Below are positions 48,549 through 58,325 of a stretch of DNA of 64,000 nt, one piece after another; within the stretch, counting starts at the first letter, position 1, and every line of letters starts with the position of its first letter. Position numbers and translations under genes: made by a program. The stretch is taken from contig NZ_JAVIWI010000001.1 of assembly GCF_034314085.1 (NCBI RefSeq), positions 620,001 through 684,000 on the forward strand. Reading direction: 5' to 3'. The notes below the pieces were generated by a model that worked only from the letters and a program-made list of their open reading frames with translations, was not told the DNA's origin and did not search any database. The DNA is from Undibacterium sp. 5I1 (lineage in GTDB: Bacteria; Pseudomonadota; Gammaproteobacteria; Burkholderiales; Burkholderiaceae_D).

Positions 48549-49211
48549 TCAGGCTGGAAGGTGCGCCAAAATCGCCTCACTTACGAGGCGATTTGATGGC
48601 ATCAGCGTATGCATGATGGGTAGCAAGATTTCCTGTTCTGCCCATGGTGCATACGCCTCTGATATGGACACCACGCCGTCATTGTCTTCATCGCCGAAAG
48701 GGCTGTATTTGCCCTTAATTCCTTTGGTGCCGATGATCGTAATCGTCGGCGTTTTGACAGGTGCAATCGCTGCCATGCGCTCGGCACTTGATAACAATTG
48801 TCCGCAATCTCCTGTCGCCACTCTAAATGGCAACAGATGTTGCACCCGTCCCGCCACTCTGGAGGTCGTGATGGGCGAGCCGAGTAAAAACAATTGCCGG
48901 GGCTGACGGCAATCTTCCGGCAATGCATTGATCGCACTGCGCAACAACACACCGCCGAGCGAATGCCCAATCAAAATATAATCGCCCTTGGCCGCAACTG
49001 CCGTGATCGTTTTAACGAGCCTGTCCCGGATTCCCGCAAAGCTTTCCAGCGCCACAAAATAATTAAAACTACTGGTCGTCAGACCATGCGCCCGCAAACG
49101 TTGCAGCATCGGTGTAGCCGACAGCGATGAGCGCCCCATCCCATGTACAAACAAGACTTGCAGTGGCTGAGAGCCGATTTGAGAATGTTCTTGAGTAGAT
49201 TTGTCAGCCAT
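48549..49211 (-). CDS. alpha/beta hydrolase (lipase/esterase-like)
   Basis: 220 residues. The start of the core is LFVHGMGRSSLSATPMLQRL, the nucleophile elbow is GHSLG in DYILIGHSLGGVLLRSAINA, and the catalytic Asp/His probably lie in GDEDNDGVVSISEAYAPWAE and PIMHTLM. Cytoplasmic. Similar proteins are called PGAP1-like or triacylglycerol lipases. The substrate is unknown. Confidence 0.82.
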   Translation of the reverse strand: MADKSTQEHSQIGSQPLQVLFVHGMGRSSLSATPMLQRLRAHGLTTSSFNYFVALESFAGIRDRLVKTITAVAAKGDYILIGHSLGGVLLRSAINALPEDCRQPRQLFLLGSPITTSRVAGRVQHLLPFRVATGDCGQLLSSAERMAAIAPVKTPTITIIGTKGIKGKYSPFGDEDNDGVVSISEAYAPWAEQEILLPIMHTLMPSNRLVSEAILAHLPA

Positions 49212-49235
49212 TGATTGCTGTAAAATTAAAAATAA

Positions 49236-49310
49236 GGGGAGTATGTTAAAAAATATACCTTATTGTCCACATAACCGTTGGACAATTAAAAATACACTCC
49301 CCTAGTATAT
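49236..49310. repeat. about 85-bp palindromic repeat, copy D
   Basis: GGGGAGTATGTT on the left, an inner TTGTCCA/TGGACAA stem, AATACACTCCCC and then TAGTATATT on the right. In reverse complement it matches copy E around the inner stem and its AAGGTATATTTT flank. The distal arm is more diverged. Confidence 0.75.
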
Positions 49311-49444
49311 TACTGGCTTCTAAGTGCGCTGAAGCTGTTTTTCAAGTGCGATGGCGAGGTGCAGAAGCTACATTGCCTGCAATTCAGACCCATTACCAGA
49401 GCATCGAGACGTGCTTGTGACGCGCTTCAGTACCAAACAAAAAA

Positions 49445-50284
49445 TCAGGCTAATACCTTTTTCAGCCAGCTACTGATGTCGCCAATTTCTTCCTGACAGA
49501 CCGAGTGTTGCATCATGTACTCATGCCATTCCACCGGGTAGCCTAGGGATTTTAAAAGATCACGCGATTGTTCTGCTCTGGCAATTGGGATTACCTGATC
49601 AGCACGACCATGTGCCAGATAGATAGGCGTATGTTGATTCGATGCATGGCGTTCGTTGGCGACCAGATCGCGTAAGGGAACATAACCTGACAGACACATC
49701 AGACCAGCCAATTTTTCGGTATGGCGCAATCCAGTTTGCAGCGTCATCGCGCAACCTTGGGAGAAGCCCGCGAGGATAATACGGCTAGCCGGGATGCCAC
49801 GGGCATTCTCACGGGCGATTAATTGCTCGATCAATACTTGTGAACTGCGCAGGCCTTTTTCATCCTCACGTCTGGCGATGTCGGTGCCCAAAATATCGTA
49901 CCAGGCACGCATTGCATGACCACCGTTGATCGTGACTGGCATCACAGGCGCATTCGGGAACACAAAGCGGATTGCCGGGCAGCCTTTTAGATTCAATTCT
50001 TTCACGATCGGAACGAAGTCATTCGCGTCCGCGCCAAGGCCATGCATCCAGATGATGGCGACGGTCGGATTGGGGGCGCTTTCGAGTTCTACGGTGTCAA
50101 GTAATGTGCTCATATTGGACTTTGAGGTTGGTGTGGTTTTTGAAGGCAATGGCAAAGGTTTTGTTGCGCTGGTTTGACTAAAACTACTGCGGCATACCAT
50201 TGATACTACAGAGGTTACACCACCTAAGGTCGCACCAAAAAGCCAGCGTCTTTTTAAAGAAGTTAGCTTTTTTGATCGGATCAT
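49445..50284 (-). CDS. carboxylesterase / phospholipase family hydrolase
   Basis: 279 residues from the ATG at 50284; the frame extends to 50395 and another Met (MSTLLDTVELES) lies at 50113. The core from that Met on is a standard short carboxylesterase (EstB/YpfH type): MHGLGADANDFVPIVKELNL, the nucleophile GFSQG in IILAGFSQGCAMTLQTG, Asp in LAHGRADQVIP and His in MQHSVCQEE. The segment before it has KRRWLFGATLGGVTSVVSMV, a Tat-like or membrane signal, which is unusual for this family. The start choice decides cytoplasmic or exported location; no clear ribosome-binding site settles it. Confidence 0.85.
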   Translation of the reverse strand: MIRSKKLTSLKRRWLFGATLGGVTSVVSMVCRSSFSQTSATKPLPLPSKTTPTSKSNMSTLLDTVELESAPNPTVAIIWMHGLGADANDFVPIVKELNLKGCPAIRFVFPNAPVMPVTINGGHAMRAWYDILGTDIARREDEKGLRSSQVLIEQLIARENARGIPASRIILAGFSQGCAMTLQTGLRHTEKLAGLMCLSGYVPLRDLVANERHASNQHTPIYLAHGRADQVIPIARAEQSRDLLKSLGYPVEWHEYMMQHSVCQEEIGDISSWLKKVLA

Positions 50285-50315
50285 TTTAGGGATGTCGAAG
50301 TGAGAGTGTAGCGAG

Positions 50316-50981
50316 CTATGCTTTGCTACGAATAGCCGATTTTGGCCGAAACACTTTACAAACTGCATCGTGTGTTTCGATATACGGACCGCCAATTAAA
50401 TCTATACAGTAGGGGACGGCGGCGAAAATACCAGAGACGAGTTGCTTGCCGTCGGCATCTTTCAAGCCTTCCAGCGTTTCTTTGATCGACTTAGGCTGTC
50501 CAGGCAAATTCAGAATCAGCGCGGCATGCTCCGCCGTCTCGCGTATCACCGCAACTTGACGCGACAAGATTGCTGTCGGCACAAATTGCAGACTGATCTG
50601 TCGCATTTGCTCGCCAAAACCCGGCATTTCTTTTGTGGCGACGGCCAAAGTGGCTTCTGGAGTGACATCGCGTCGTGAGGGACCAGTTCCGCCTGTAGTG
50701 ATGACCAGATGGCATTGCTCCTGATCGACCAGCTCAATCAAGGCCTGCTCAATGGCAGCACGTTCATCTGGGATTAAGCGAGTTTCCATACTCCATGAGC
50801 TGCTAAGCGCGCTACCAAACCAGTCTTGCAAAGCGGGTAAACCCTGATCTTGATAAATGCCAGCAGAAGCGCGGTCAGAAATAGAAACCAGACCAATTTT
50901 TAAATGGTCTGCTTTTTTATCTTTTACTTCAGTATTTTCTACTTTAGTATTTTCTAACTCAGTGGCTGATTTAGTCGTCAT
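50316..50981 (-). CDS. mog: molybdopterin adenylyltransferase
   Basis: 221 residues. The MoCF fold carries GLVSISDRASAGIYQDQG, the nucleotide-binding LVITTGGTGPSRRDVTPEAT and LNLPGQPKSIKETLEG. It adenylates molybdopterin for insertion of molybdenum. The frame opens at 51044, giving a Met-rich N-terminus (MMKMTSMMMLMML), but that is the acidic yjgA 3' end read in another frame. The ATG at 50981 overlaps the yjgA stop (ATGACGACTAA) and gives the normal length plus a short charged leader. Translational coupling to yjgA is likely. Confidence 0.88.
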   Translation of the reverse strand: MTTKSATELENTKVENTEVKDKKADHLKIGLVSISDRASAGIYQDQGLPALQDWFGSALSSSWSMETRLIPDERAAIEQALIELVDQEQCHLVITTGGTGPSRRDVTPEATLAVATKEMPGFGEQMRQISLQFVPTAILSRQVAVIRETAEHAALILNLPGQPKSIKETLEGLKDADGKQLVSGIFAAVPYCIDLIGGPYIETHDAVCKVFRPKSAIRSKA

Positions 50982-51624
50982 GTTGCTCATGTTTAGCATC
51001 ATCAACATCATCATCGAAGTCATCTTCATCATCAGATTCCGCATCAGCTAAATCGCCAGCAGCTTTTTTCTGCGCAGCACGTTGAGCGACCTGGATATCT
51101 TTCAGAATCTGAAAAATTTCACGATATGCTTTTGGCGGCTTGTTTTCTGCCTGTTCTTTACGCGCGTTGCGGATTAGATTACGCAGGTGTTGCACGTCGA
51201 GTTCTGGATTTTGCTCTAGCAGTTCAGTCAATGCTTTGTCATCGGTCAGCAATTTATCGCGTCTGCGCTCCAGCGCATGCATGGCGGCGGTGTCGGATTT
51301 GGACTTACCTTTCCAGCTATCGATGGTTTTCTGGATGAGAGCAATTTCTTCTTCATCCAGAGTACGCATTTTTTTGCCGACAAATTGCAATTGACGACGG
51401 CGACCCTCGTGATCTTTGATGGTCTGACACATTAAAATCGCATCGCGCACATCTTCCGGCATCGGGACGCGTTTAACACGGTCTCGTGGCTGGTCGATCA
51501 GTTCTTGCCCTAATTTTTGCAGGGCGTCACTCTCGCGTTTGAGTTGCGATTTGGAGGGGCGCTCGTATTCTTGCTCGAATTCGTTGGACTTGAAGCCGCA
51601 GGAGCCTCGGTTTGGATTTGGCAT
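50971..51624 (-). CDS. yjgA: ribosome biogenesis factor YjgA (DarP)
   Basis: 217 residues of the DUF615 family; it binds late 50S precursors. It has PSKSQLKRESDALQKLGQEL and RVKRVPMPEDVRDAILMCQT, followed by YREIFQILKDI. The C-terminus is a long acidic tail (DAESDDEDDFDDDVDDA), longer than in E. coli. It is divergent from pmbA (84 bp apart), a pairing seen in many proteobacteria. Confidence 0.93.
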   Translation of the reverse strand: MPNPNRGSCGFKSNEFEQEYERPSKSQLKRESDALQKLGQELIDQPRDRVKRVPMPEDVRDAILMCQTIKDHEGRRRQLQFVGKKMRTLDEEEIALIQKTIDSWKGKSKSDTAAMHALERRRDKLLTDDKALTELLEQNPELDVQHLRNLIRNARKEQAENKPPKAYREIFQILKDIQVAQRAAQKKAAGDLADAESDDEDDFDDDVDDAKHEQHDD

Positions 51625-51708
51625 AATTGATTCGCCTTTATTCTATAAACTTAATGAAACGGCTGCTATGATACCTTGTTTATCGATGACTCCAAAGAAA
51701 CCTAGCCT

Positions 51709-53061
51709 ATGAGCAAGCCTGTTTTTACCCATACTCAAGATCAATTGAAGCAAATCGCAGAGGATGTCTTACGTTTTGCGCGTGAAAAAGGCGCATCTGA
51801 TGTCGCTGTCGAAATTAGCGAAGGTGGTGGTTTATCCATCAGTGTGCGCAAAGCCAAGATAGAAACCATAGAGCAAAACCGCGATAAAGGCATAGGCGTT
51901 ACCGTCTACATCGGCCAAAAGCGTGGTAATGCTAGTACATCCGATTTTTCCAGCGCCTCCTTGCAGGCAACTGTCGATGCCGCCTATAACATCGCCCGTT
52001 TTACGGCGGAAGACGATTGCGCAGGCTTGCCGGAAGCGGATTTGTTAGAAATGCATCCGCAAGATTTAAAACTTTGCTACCCATGGCTGATCACGGCAGA
52101 GGAGGCGATTGATCTTGCCACCCGTACGGAAGCGGCAGCTGTGGCAGTCGATAAACGTATTACCAATAGCGAAGGTGCCAGTATTCACGCGCAACAATCG
52201 CATTTTATCGCGGCTAATTCGCGTGGCTTTATCGGCGGTTATCCCTTCTCTCGTCACACCATTTCGGTAGCGCCGATTGCGGGCAAAGGCGCTCGTATGC
52301 AGCGCGATTATTGGTATTCATCGCAGCGTAACGCAAAAAAATTAGCCTCGCCAGAGGTTATAGGTCGTTATGCCGCTGAACGTGCGCTGGCACGTTTGAA
52401 CGCACGCAAATTAGATACCCGTAAGTGTCCGGTATTGTTTGAAGCACCATTAGCGGCAGGATTGCTGGGATCGTTTGTGCAAGCGGTTTCTGGCGGTGCT
52501 TTATATCGCAAATCCAGTTTTTTGCTGGATAGTTTAGGGACGCAAATTTTTCCATCCCACATCGAAATTCTGGAAGATCCTCATGTCATTGGTGCAGTAG
52601 GCTCGTCCCCATTTGATGACGAGGGTGTCAAAACGCAGCGTCGTGATGTGGTTAAAAACGGCGTGTTGCAAGGCTATTTCCTGTCTTGTTATTCCGCCCG
52701 GAAAATGAAGATGAAGACCACCGGTAACGCAGGTGGATCGCACAATTTGTCTATGACTTCAGCGTTGACTACAAAGACAGATAACTTTAAAGCCATGCTG
52801 AAAAAAATGGATACCGGCTTACTGGTGACCGAGTTGATGGGCGAGGGCGTTAATTATGTGACCGGCGATTATTCCCGCGGCGCCTCTGGTTTTTGGGTTG
52901 AGCGTGGCGTGATTCAATATCCGGTAGAAGAAATTACGATTGCTGGCAACATGCGCGATATGTTTCAGCACATTGTGGCAATCGGCGCGGATACGCTGAC
53001 ACGTGGCACTAAACAAACAGGTTCAATTTTAATTGAAAGTATGACGGTAGCAGGCAGTTAG
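51709..53061 (+). CDS. pmbA: metalloprotease PmbA (TldE)
   Basis: 450 residues of the TldD/PmbA family. The N-terminal half has ARFTAEDDCAGLPEADLL and RDKGIGVTVYIGQKRGNAST. The C-terminal half has GSSPFDDEGVKTQRRDVVKN, TGNAGGSHNLS and YSRGASGFWVERGVIQYPVE. With TldD it forms the protease that matures microcin B17-type peptides and degrades CcdA in E. coli. The partner tldD is not in this window. The only catalytic zinc site is in TldD. Confidence 0.94.
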   Translation: MSKPVFTHTQDQLKQIAEDVLRFAREKGASDVAVEISEGGGLSISVRKAKIETIEQNRDKGIGVTVYIGQKRGNASTSDFSSASLQATVDAAYNIARFTAEDDCAGLPEADLLEMHPQDLKLCYPWLITAEEAIDLATRTEAAAVAVDKRITNSEGASIHAQQSHFIAANSRGFIGGYPFSRHTISVAPIAGKGARMQRDYWYSSQRNAKKLASPEVIGRYAAERALARLNARKLDTRKCPVLFEAPLAAGLLGSFVQAVSGGALYRKSSFLLDSLGTQIFPSHIEILEDPHVIGAVGSSPFDDEGVKTQRRDVVKNGVLQGYFLSCYSARKMKMKTTGNAGGSHNLSMTSALTTKTDNFKAMLKKMDTGLLVTELMGEGVNYVTGDYSRGASGFWVERGVIQYPVEEITIAGNMRDMFQHIVAIGADTLTRGTKQTGSILIESMTVAGS

Positions 53062-53219
53062 CAAAAGAGAGTAATAGTTAGCAAAAAGGGAAAGTTAGGA
53101 AGTCGAGTCCGGCTCTGGCAGCTTTATTGAACAAGTCAATAAAAAATTGAATGGACAATTTAAGCAGCGGGTACGACTTCTTAACTTAATAAGAAATTAA
53201 AAAATAGAGGAGACAATGA

Positions 53220-54548
53220 ATGAATAATAAGGACAATGTTTATGCCGGTGGCGGCAATCTGGCCAGCACCGATGTCAATCAAGAAAATCGCCTGCTGACC
53301 AAACAAGATTACAAAACACTGTCGTTAGCTGCGCTTGGTGGCGCATTAGAGTTTTATGACTTTATTATTTTTGTGTTCTTTGCCACGGTGATTGGTAAAT
53401 TATTCTTCCCGCCATCTGTGCCTGAATGGCTGCGACAATTACAGACTTTCGGGATTTTTGCGGCGGGCTATCTGGCGCGTCCCTTGGGAGGCATCATCAT
53501 GGCGCACTTTGGTGATCTGCTAGGACGCAAAAGGATGTTTACTTTATCCATCTTATTGATGTCGGTACCCACGCTGATGATGGGTTTGCTGCCGACTTAT
53601 CAGACTATCGGTATTTTTGCACCAATCGCCTTGTTGATACTGCGTATTTTGCAAGGTGCTGCCGTAGGTGGTGAAGTGCCTGGTGCATGGGTATTTGTCT
53701 CTGAACACGTGCCAGCTAAAAACGTGGGCTACGCTTGCGGCACGCTGACCGCAGGTCTGACTAGCGGTATCTTGTTAGGGTCATTGGTCGCAACCGCGAT
53801 GAATACGATTTTTACGCCAGTAGAGTTGACTGACTGGGCTTGGCGTTTGCCGTTTTTGTTGGGTGGGATATTTGGTATCGCTGCTATGTATTTACGTCGC
53901 TGGTTGCATGAGACACCCGTGTTTGCAGAACTACAAAAACGTAAAGCCTTGGCTGCTGAGATGCCGCTCAAAACTGTATTGCGCGATCATCGCGGCGCGG
54001 TTGCTGTGTCCATGCTGCTGACCTGGATGTTGTCGGCTGCGATTGTGGTGGTGATTTTGATGACACCAACTTTTCTTCAAAAAATCTATGGTTTTGATGG
54101 ACGCACGGCATTAATGGCAAACAGCGTTGCAACTTTGTGTTTGACCGCTGGCTGTGTAGTTGCCGGACTGTTGTCTGATAAATTCGGCGCTAAACGCATA
54201 TTGTTTTTGGGCGATTTATTTCTACTGATCTGTACTTATTTTCTGTTCACAACAATTAAGACCAATCCAGAAATGCTATTGCCGCTGTATGCCTTAACCG
54301 GTTTTGCGGTTGGTGTCGTGGGCGCTGTTCCATTTGTGTTGGTCAATGCTTTTCCGGCGCAGGTCCGGTTCTCAGGACTGTCATTTTCCTACAATGTAGC
54401 TTATGCAATATTCGGTGGTTTGACGCCAATTGTTGTGACCTTATTGCTGAAAGATAATCCACTGGCACCCGCTTATTATGTAATGGGTGTTTGTGTGATC
54501 GGTATGCTGACGGCGATGTTTGTTCGGGATCGCAGCGCAATCAAGTAA
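53220..54548 (+). CDS. MFS transporter, metabolite:H+ symporter type
   Basis: 442 residues with 12 transmembrane helices. The MHS subgroup is shown by ALGGALEFYDFIIFVFFATV in helix 1, AGYLARPLGGIIMAHFGDLL-GRKRMF in loop 2-3 and ILQGAAVGGEVPGAWVFVSE in helix 5. It probably takes up an organic acid or related solute with protons. It starts 159 bp after pmbA and ends at a strong terminator. Confidence 0.92.
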   Translation: MNNKDNVYAGGGNLASTDVNQENRLLTKQDYKTLSLAALGGALEFYDFIIFVFFATVIGKLFFPPSVPEWLRQLQTFGIFAAGYLARPLGGIIMAHFGDLLGRKRMFTLSILLMSVPTLMMGLLPTYQTIGIFAPIALLILRILQGAAVGGEVPGAWVFVSEHVPAKNVGYACGTLTAGLTSGILLGSLVATAMNTIFTPVELTDWAWRLPFLLGGIFGIAAMYLRRWLHETPVFAELQKRKALAAEMPLKTVLRDHRGAVAVSMLLTWMLSAAIVVVILMTPTFLQKIYGFDGRTALMANSVATLCLTAGCVVAGLLSDKFGAKRILFLGDLFLLICTYFLFTTIKTNPEMLLPLYALTGFAVGVVGAVPFVLVNAFPAQVRFSGLSFSYNVAYAIFGGLTPIVVTLLLKDNPLAPAYYVMGVCVIGMLTAMFVRDRSAIK

Positions 54549-54584
54549 ATCTGATTGGCAGGAATGATCAAACGAAGATGGACG

Positions 54585-54613
54585 TAAAAAAGGAGGACTA
54601 AGTCCTCCTTTTT
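54585..54613. terminator. intrinsic terminator after the MFS gene
   Basis: AAAAAGGAGGACT and AGTCCTCCTTTTT form a near-perfect 13-bp stem, 36 bp after the transporter stop, with U-runs for both directions. Confidence 0.88.
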
Positions 54614-54671
54614 ATTTGCTAACTTATTTACTGAATCGTTTGCTGAACTACTCGCTGAACTACTTGCCTAT

Positions 54672-54835
54672 TTAACCCAGATTTTCCATTGGAACAACGC
54701 CAGGCAGTTTGCCAAAGGTGCAATTGTCGCTGTAGCGTTTTCACTCAAATCGCGGTGGTGCTATCCCTCTAAACACCGCATGCCGTCTGCGTTTTTTGCG
54801 AAGTGGTAGCGGTCTAATGGAAAATCTGGGTTTAA
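54672..54835 (-). repeat. MITE-like element with TTAA-type ends, copy 2 (164 bp)
   Basis: Terminal inverted repeats begin TTAACCCAGATTTTCCATT on the left and, on the other strand, TTAAACCCAGATTTTCCATT on the right, nearly perfect over 20 bp. The interior is the reverse complement of 4769-4979, apart from the extra segment there. It ends 4 bp from the argH stop codon. No coding capacity. Confidence 0.88.
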
Positions 54836-54839
54836 GATG

Positions 54840-56243
54840 CTATAAGTTTGCTGCAAGTTTATTGCGGGCACGGACAATCGCTGCTTTGACCTGATTAGGT
54901 GCAGTGCCGCCGATATGGTCACGTGCGGCGACGGAGCCTTCCAGTGTCAATACGGCAAACACATCCGCTTCGATCAGACTTGAGAAAGCACGTAACTCAT
55001 CCAGACTCATATCACTCAGATCGCAGCCTTTATCTACACATGTTTTGACGGCATGCGCCACAGCTTCATGCGCATCGCGGAAAGGCAAGCCGCGCTTGAC
55101 TAAATAATCTGCTAGGTCGGTCGCTGTTGCATAACCTTGTAAGGCTGCAGCGCGCATTGCGTCTGGCTTCACAGTAATGCCGCCTGCCATATCGGCAAAA
55201 ATACGTAAGGTGTCAGTGATGGTATCTACCGTATCGAATAGCGGTTCTTTATCTTCCTGATTATCTTTGTTGTAGGCCAGTGGCTGACCTTTCATCAAGG
55301 TGAGCAAGGCAATTAAGTGACCATTGACGCGGCCCGTTTTACCACGTGCCAGTTCTGGCACATCAGGATTTTTCTTTTGCGGCATGATCGATGAGCCTGT
55401 GCAGAAGCGATCTGCAATATCGATAAAGCCGACCCGTGGACTCATCCAGATTACCAGCTCTTCTGACATACGGGAGATATGCGTCATGATCAGCGCCGCC
55501 GCTGCGCAAAATTCAATCGCAAAATCACGATCAGATACTGCATCCAGCGAGTTGTGGCATACATCATCAAAACCCAGTGTTTTTGCGACACGTTCACGGT
55601 CAATCGGGAAGGTCGTACCAGCCAGTGCAGCAGCGCCCAGCGGCAAACGATTGACGCGCTTGCGACAATCCACCATACGCTCGGCATCGCGGCTGAACAT
55701 TTCTACATACGCCAGAATATGGTGACCAAACGTGATCGGTTGTGCGACTTGCATATGGGTAAAGCCGGGCAAAATCGTTTCTGCATTATTTTCTGCCAGA
55801 TCCAGCAGAGCAGAGCGCAAATCACCGAGTAAGCCAACGATATTATCAATCGCTGCGCGCACATATAAACGGATGTCTGTCGCCACCTGATCATTGCGTG
55901 AGCGACCGGTGTGCAGACGTTTGCCGGCATCGCCGACTAATTCGGTCAGGCGTTTTTCGATATTCAGATGCACGTCCTCCAGATCCAGTAACCAGACAAA
56001 CTGACCAGCATCAATCTCAGATTTGATTTGTGCCAGGCCGCGTTGAATGTCGGCATAATCTTGTGCAGTGATAATGTTTTGTGCTGATAACATCTCCGCA
56101 TGTGCTAGCGAACCTTGGATATCAAAAGCGGCCATCCGATTATCAAAAAAGACCGAGGCAGTGTAACGTTTGACTAGATCAGATACCGGTTCGGAGAAAC
56201 GGGCAGACCATGCCTCGCTTTTTTTAGAGAATTGTGATGTCAT
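54840..56243 (-). CDS. argH: argininosuccinate lyase
   Basis: 467 residues. It splits argininosuccinate to arginine and fumarate, the last step of arginine synthesis. The fumarase/aspartase signature [12 protein letters not shown] (about 282-293) is present, plus [19 protein letters not shown] and [18 protein letters not shown]. Length normal. It is divergent from the kinase gene at 56399, as in the argH-algZ-algR-hemCD order of pseudomonads. Confidence 0.97.
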   Translation of the reverse strand: MTSQFSKKSEAWSARFSEPVSDLVKRYTASVFFDNRMAAFDIQGSLAHAEMLSAQNIITAQDYADIQRGLAQIKSEIDAGQFVWLLDLEDVHLNIEKRLTELVGDAGKRLHTGRSRNDQVATDIRLYVRAAIDNIVGLLGDLRSALLDLAENNAETILPGFTHMQVAQPITFGHHILAYVEMFSRDAERMVDCRKRVNRLPLGAAALAGTTFPIDRERVAKTLGFDDVCHNSLDAVSDRDFAIEFCAAAALIMTHISRMSEELVIWMSPRVGFIDIADRFCTGSSIMPQKKNPDVPELARGKTGRVNGHLIALLTLMKGQPLAYNKDNQEDKEPLFDTVDTITDTLRIFADMAGGITVKPDAMRAAALQGYATATDLADYLVKRGLPFRDAHEAVAHAVKTCVDKGCDLSDMSLDELRAFSSLIEADVFAVLTLEGSVAARDHIGGTAPNQVKAAIVRARNKLAANL

Positions 56244-56398
56244 AGCTAACTTTGTAAGGCGAATAATAGGATGATGCGGATAGCGCTTGAGTATGGAGTG
56301 TTAGAAGTGCCAACGACGTTAAGCCGAAGTATAAAGTCAACCATGCTCAAAAACGCTGAATTCCCCGATTATAAAACACCGACGACCTGTTTCCCTTT

Positions 56399-57436
56399 AT
56401 GACCAAGCAAACAAATCGTACTCCCACGGATTTATTGATTCCCGATTACTGCAATACCGGCGTTATTTCGAGGGTGCTGATCGCTGTCAATGTTCTGGTA
56501 TTGTTGACTTTGTTGGCGCGTGGACAAGGCTGGTTATTTAATTTTCAAGAGTTTGCAGAAAGCGCGATGTTGATTGAAATGATCAGCTTACTATCACTTT
56601 TCGCTTTGTGCGGTATCCGGCGTCTGGCGGAGCGCGACGGTTCGCCAGCATGGTTACAAAGACTGCTCTGTGGCATTGTGCCTGCCTTGATTGCGATGCT
56701 TTTATTATCGACCCTGAGCGGTTTTGAGTGGTTTACCCTGACTTATCCCCGATTGTCCAAAGCCTATGTCGCTTTCATTTGTTTTTTATTCGGGATCGCT
56801 TTACAACACTATTTTGAATTACGTAGCAAGGCATTTTCGCCGGCCTTGGGCGAGGCGCGTTTGCAGGCGCTACAGGCGCGAATCCGGCCACATTTCTTAT
56901 TCAATAGTCTTAATGCAGTTTTATCGCTGATTCGCACTGAACCCCGTCGCGCAGAAACTGCGCTGGAGGATTTGGCTGACCTGTTCCGCGTACTGATGCG
57001 TGATACCCGCGATATCACGACTTTGCAGGAAGAAATTAACCTCTGTCAGCAATACCTGTCGATAGAAAAAATTCGCTTGGGTGATCGTCTTCAGGTTGAA
57101 TGGAGCATCATCAATCTGACTCCGCAAGAACTGCGTGACACACACATTGCTAGCCTGTTATTACAGCCTTTGCTAGAGAATGCTGTGCATTACGGTATAG
57201 AGCCATCACAAACAGCGGCAACCATTAGCGTGCGCATCCAGCGTAGTCTGGATAAAATCGAGATCCGCATCAGCAATCCTTTTCATGCCGGAGTCAAAGT
57301 GTTAGGTGGCAACCACATGGCATTAGAAAACATACGCCAGCGTCTGGCCTTGCTTTATGATATTGAAGCGCAAATGAGTGATCAGATTGTCGATGGCATT
57401 TTTGTTTTGCAATTACATTTCCCTCTGAAAAAATGA
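56399..57436 (+). CDS. algZ: LytS/AlgZ-type sensor histidine kinase
   Basis: 345 residues. Four transmembrane helices lie in the first 135 or so residues, followed by the His_kinase domain with the phospho-acceptor His (about 164) in RPHFLFNSLNAVLSLIRTEP, and an ATPase domain with LLLQPLLENAVHYGIEPS and a late glycine-poor G box (NHMALENIRQRLALLYD). It signals to the LytTR regulator, whose ATG overlaps its stop by 4 bp. Named by synteny with P. aeruginosa AlgZ; the stimulus is unknown. Confidence 0.88.
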   Translation: MTKQTNRTPTDLLIPDYCNTGVISRVLIAVNVLVLLTLLARGQGWLFNFQEFAESAMLIEMISLLSLFALCGIRRLAERDGSPAWLQRLLCGIVPALIAMLLLSTLSGFEWFTLTYPRLSKAYVAFICFLFGIALQHYFELRSKAFSPALGEARLQALQARIRPHFLFNSLNAVLSLIRTEPRRAETALEDLADLFRVLMRDTRDITTLQEEINLCQQYLSIEKIRLGDRLQVEWSIINLTPQELRDTHIASLLLQPLLENAVHYGIEPSQTAATISVRIQRSLDKIEIRISNPFHAGVKVLGGNHMALENIRQRLALLYDIEAQMSDQIVDGIFVLQLHFPLKK

Positions 57437-58257
57437 GTAGCCCCACTATATTTATTGTCGATGATGAAGCGCCCGCCAGACAACGTCTGACGACGCTTTT
57501 GGACGACATCCAGCCAGAGTGTCCGAATAATCTGGTGGGTGAGGCTAGTGACGCACAATCTGCTTTAGAGGGTATTTTGGCGCAGCGGCCTGATATTGTT
57601 TTACTCGATGTGCAAATGCCCGGCATGACGGGTCTGGAGCTGGCGCAGCATTTGCAAACGCTGTCGCAACAGCAGGCAACGCCAGTGCCGACGATTATTT
57701 TTGTGACGGCCTATGACGACTATGCGCTTAAAGCGTTTGAAGTGCATGCGATCGATTATCTGCTGAAGCCAGTGCGTGCCAGTCGCTTGGCAGAAGCCAT
57801 CAACCGCGCCGGATTGATCCACGCTCGCTCCAAACAAGCCGTTCCGGTACCTGACGCTCAAGATAGTCCGCCGGTAGCGCCGCTGCTGCCCAACAGACGA
57901 CAGTCTTTTTCTATATTTGAGCGCAACCGGGTTTTGTTGATTCCTGTCGCTGATGTTTTGTACTTGAAAGCAGAACAAAAATATCTGACGCTGCACACCA
58001 AAACGCGTAATTATCTGCTGGAGGAATCACTCACCTCGATCGAACATGAAATGGCTGACGTCTTTGTCAGAGCACACAGAAATGCGTTGGTCGCACGCAA
58101 TGCCATCATCGGTGTCGAACGCGCATTATTTATGTTTGATGCCGATAGCGATCACGAAAAAGTCACAGAATCCTGGCAAGTCATTTTGCGCGACTGCACA
58201 GAGCGTCTGCCGATATCGCGCCGGCAATGGCCTGTGATTAAGGCCTTGGTGCGCTAA
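57433..58257 (+). CDS. algR: LytTR-family response regulator (AlgR-like)
   Basis: 274 residues. The receiver domain (1-125) has DDEAPARQRL, the phospho-acceptor Asp58 in IVLLDVQMPGMTGLELAQHL and the Lys of YLLKPVRASRL. The LytTR DNA-binding domain (about 165-270) has VLYLKAEQKYLTLHTKTRNY and VFVRAHRNALVARNAIIGVE. Start and kinase stop overlap (ATGA). The regulon cannot be read here; in Pseudomonas AlgR affects alginate and type IV pili. Confidence 0.9.
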   Translation: MSSPTIFIVDDEAPARQRLTTLLDDIQPECPNNLVGEASDAQSALEGILAQRPDIVLLDVQMPGMTGLELAQHLQTLSQQQATPVPTIIFVTAYDDYALKAFEVHAIDYLLKPVRASRLAEAINRAGLIHARSKQAVPVPDAQDSPPVAPLLPNRRQSFSIFERNRVLLIPVADVLYLKAEQKYLTLHTKTRNYLLEESLTSIEHEMADVFVRAHRNALVARNAIIGVERALFMFDADSDHEKVTESWQVILRDCTERLPISRRQWPVIKALVR

Positions 58258-58325
58258 TTTGGCAGAGCAAATTTGTAATCTAATCTAATGCAGTAAAAAA
58301 GTAGTATTTGCGGCCTTTTAAACCT

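Noticed and set aside
50982..51044. Met-rich N-terminal extension of mog
   Set aside because: It is the acidic 3' end of yjgA read in another frame; the start overlapping the yjgA stop fits better.
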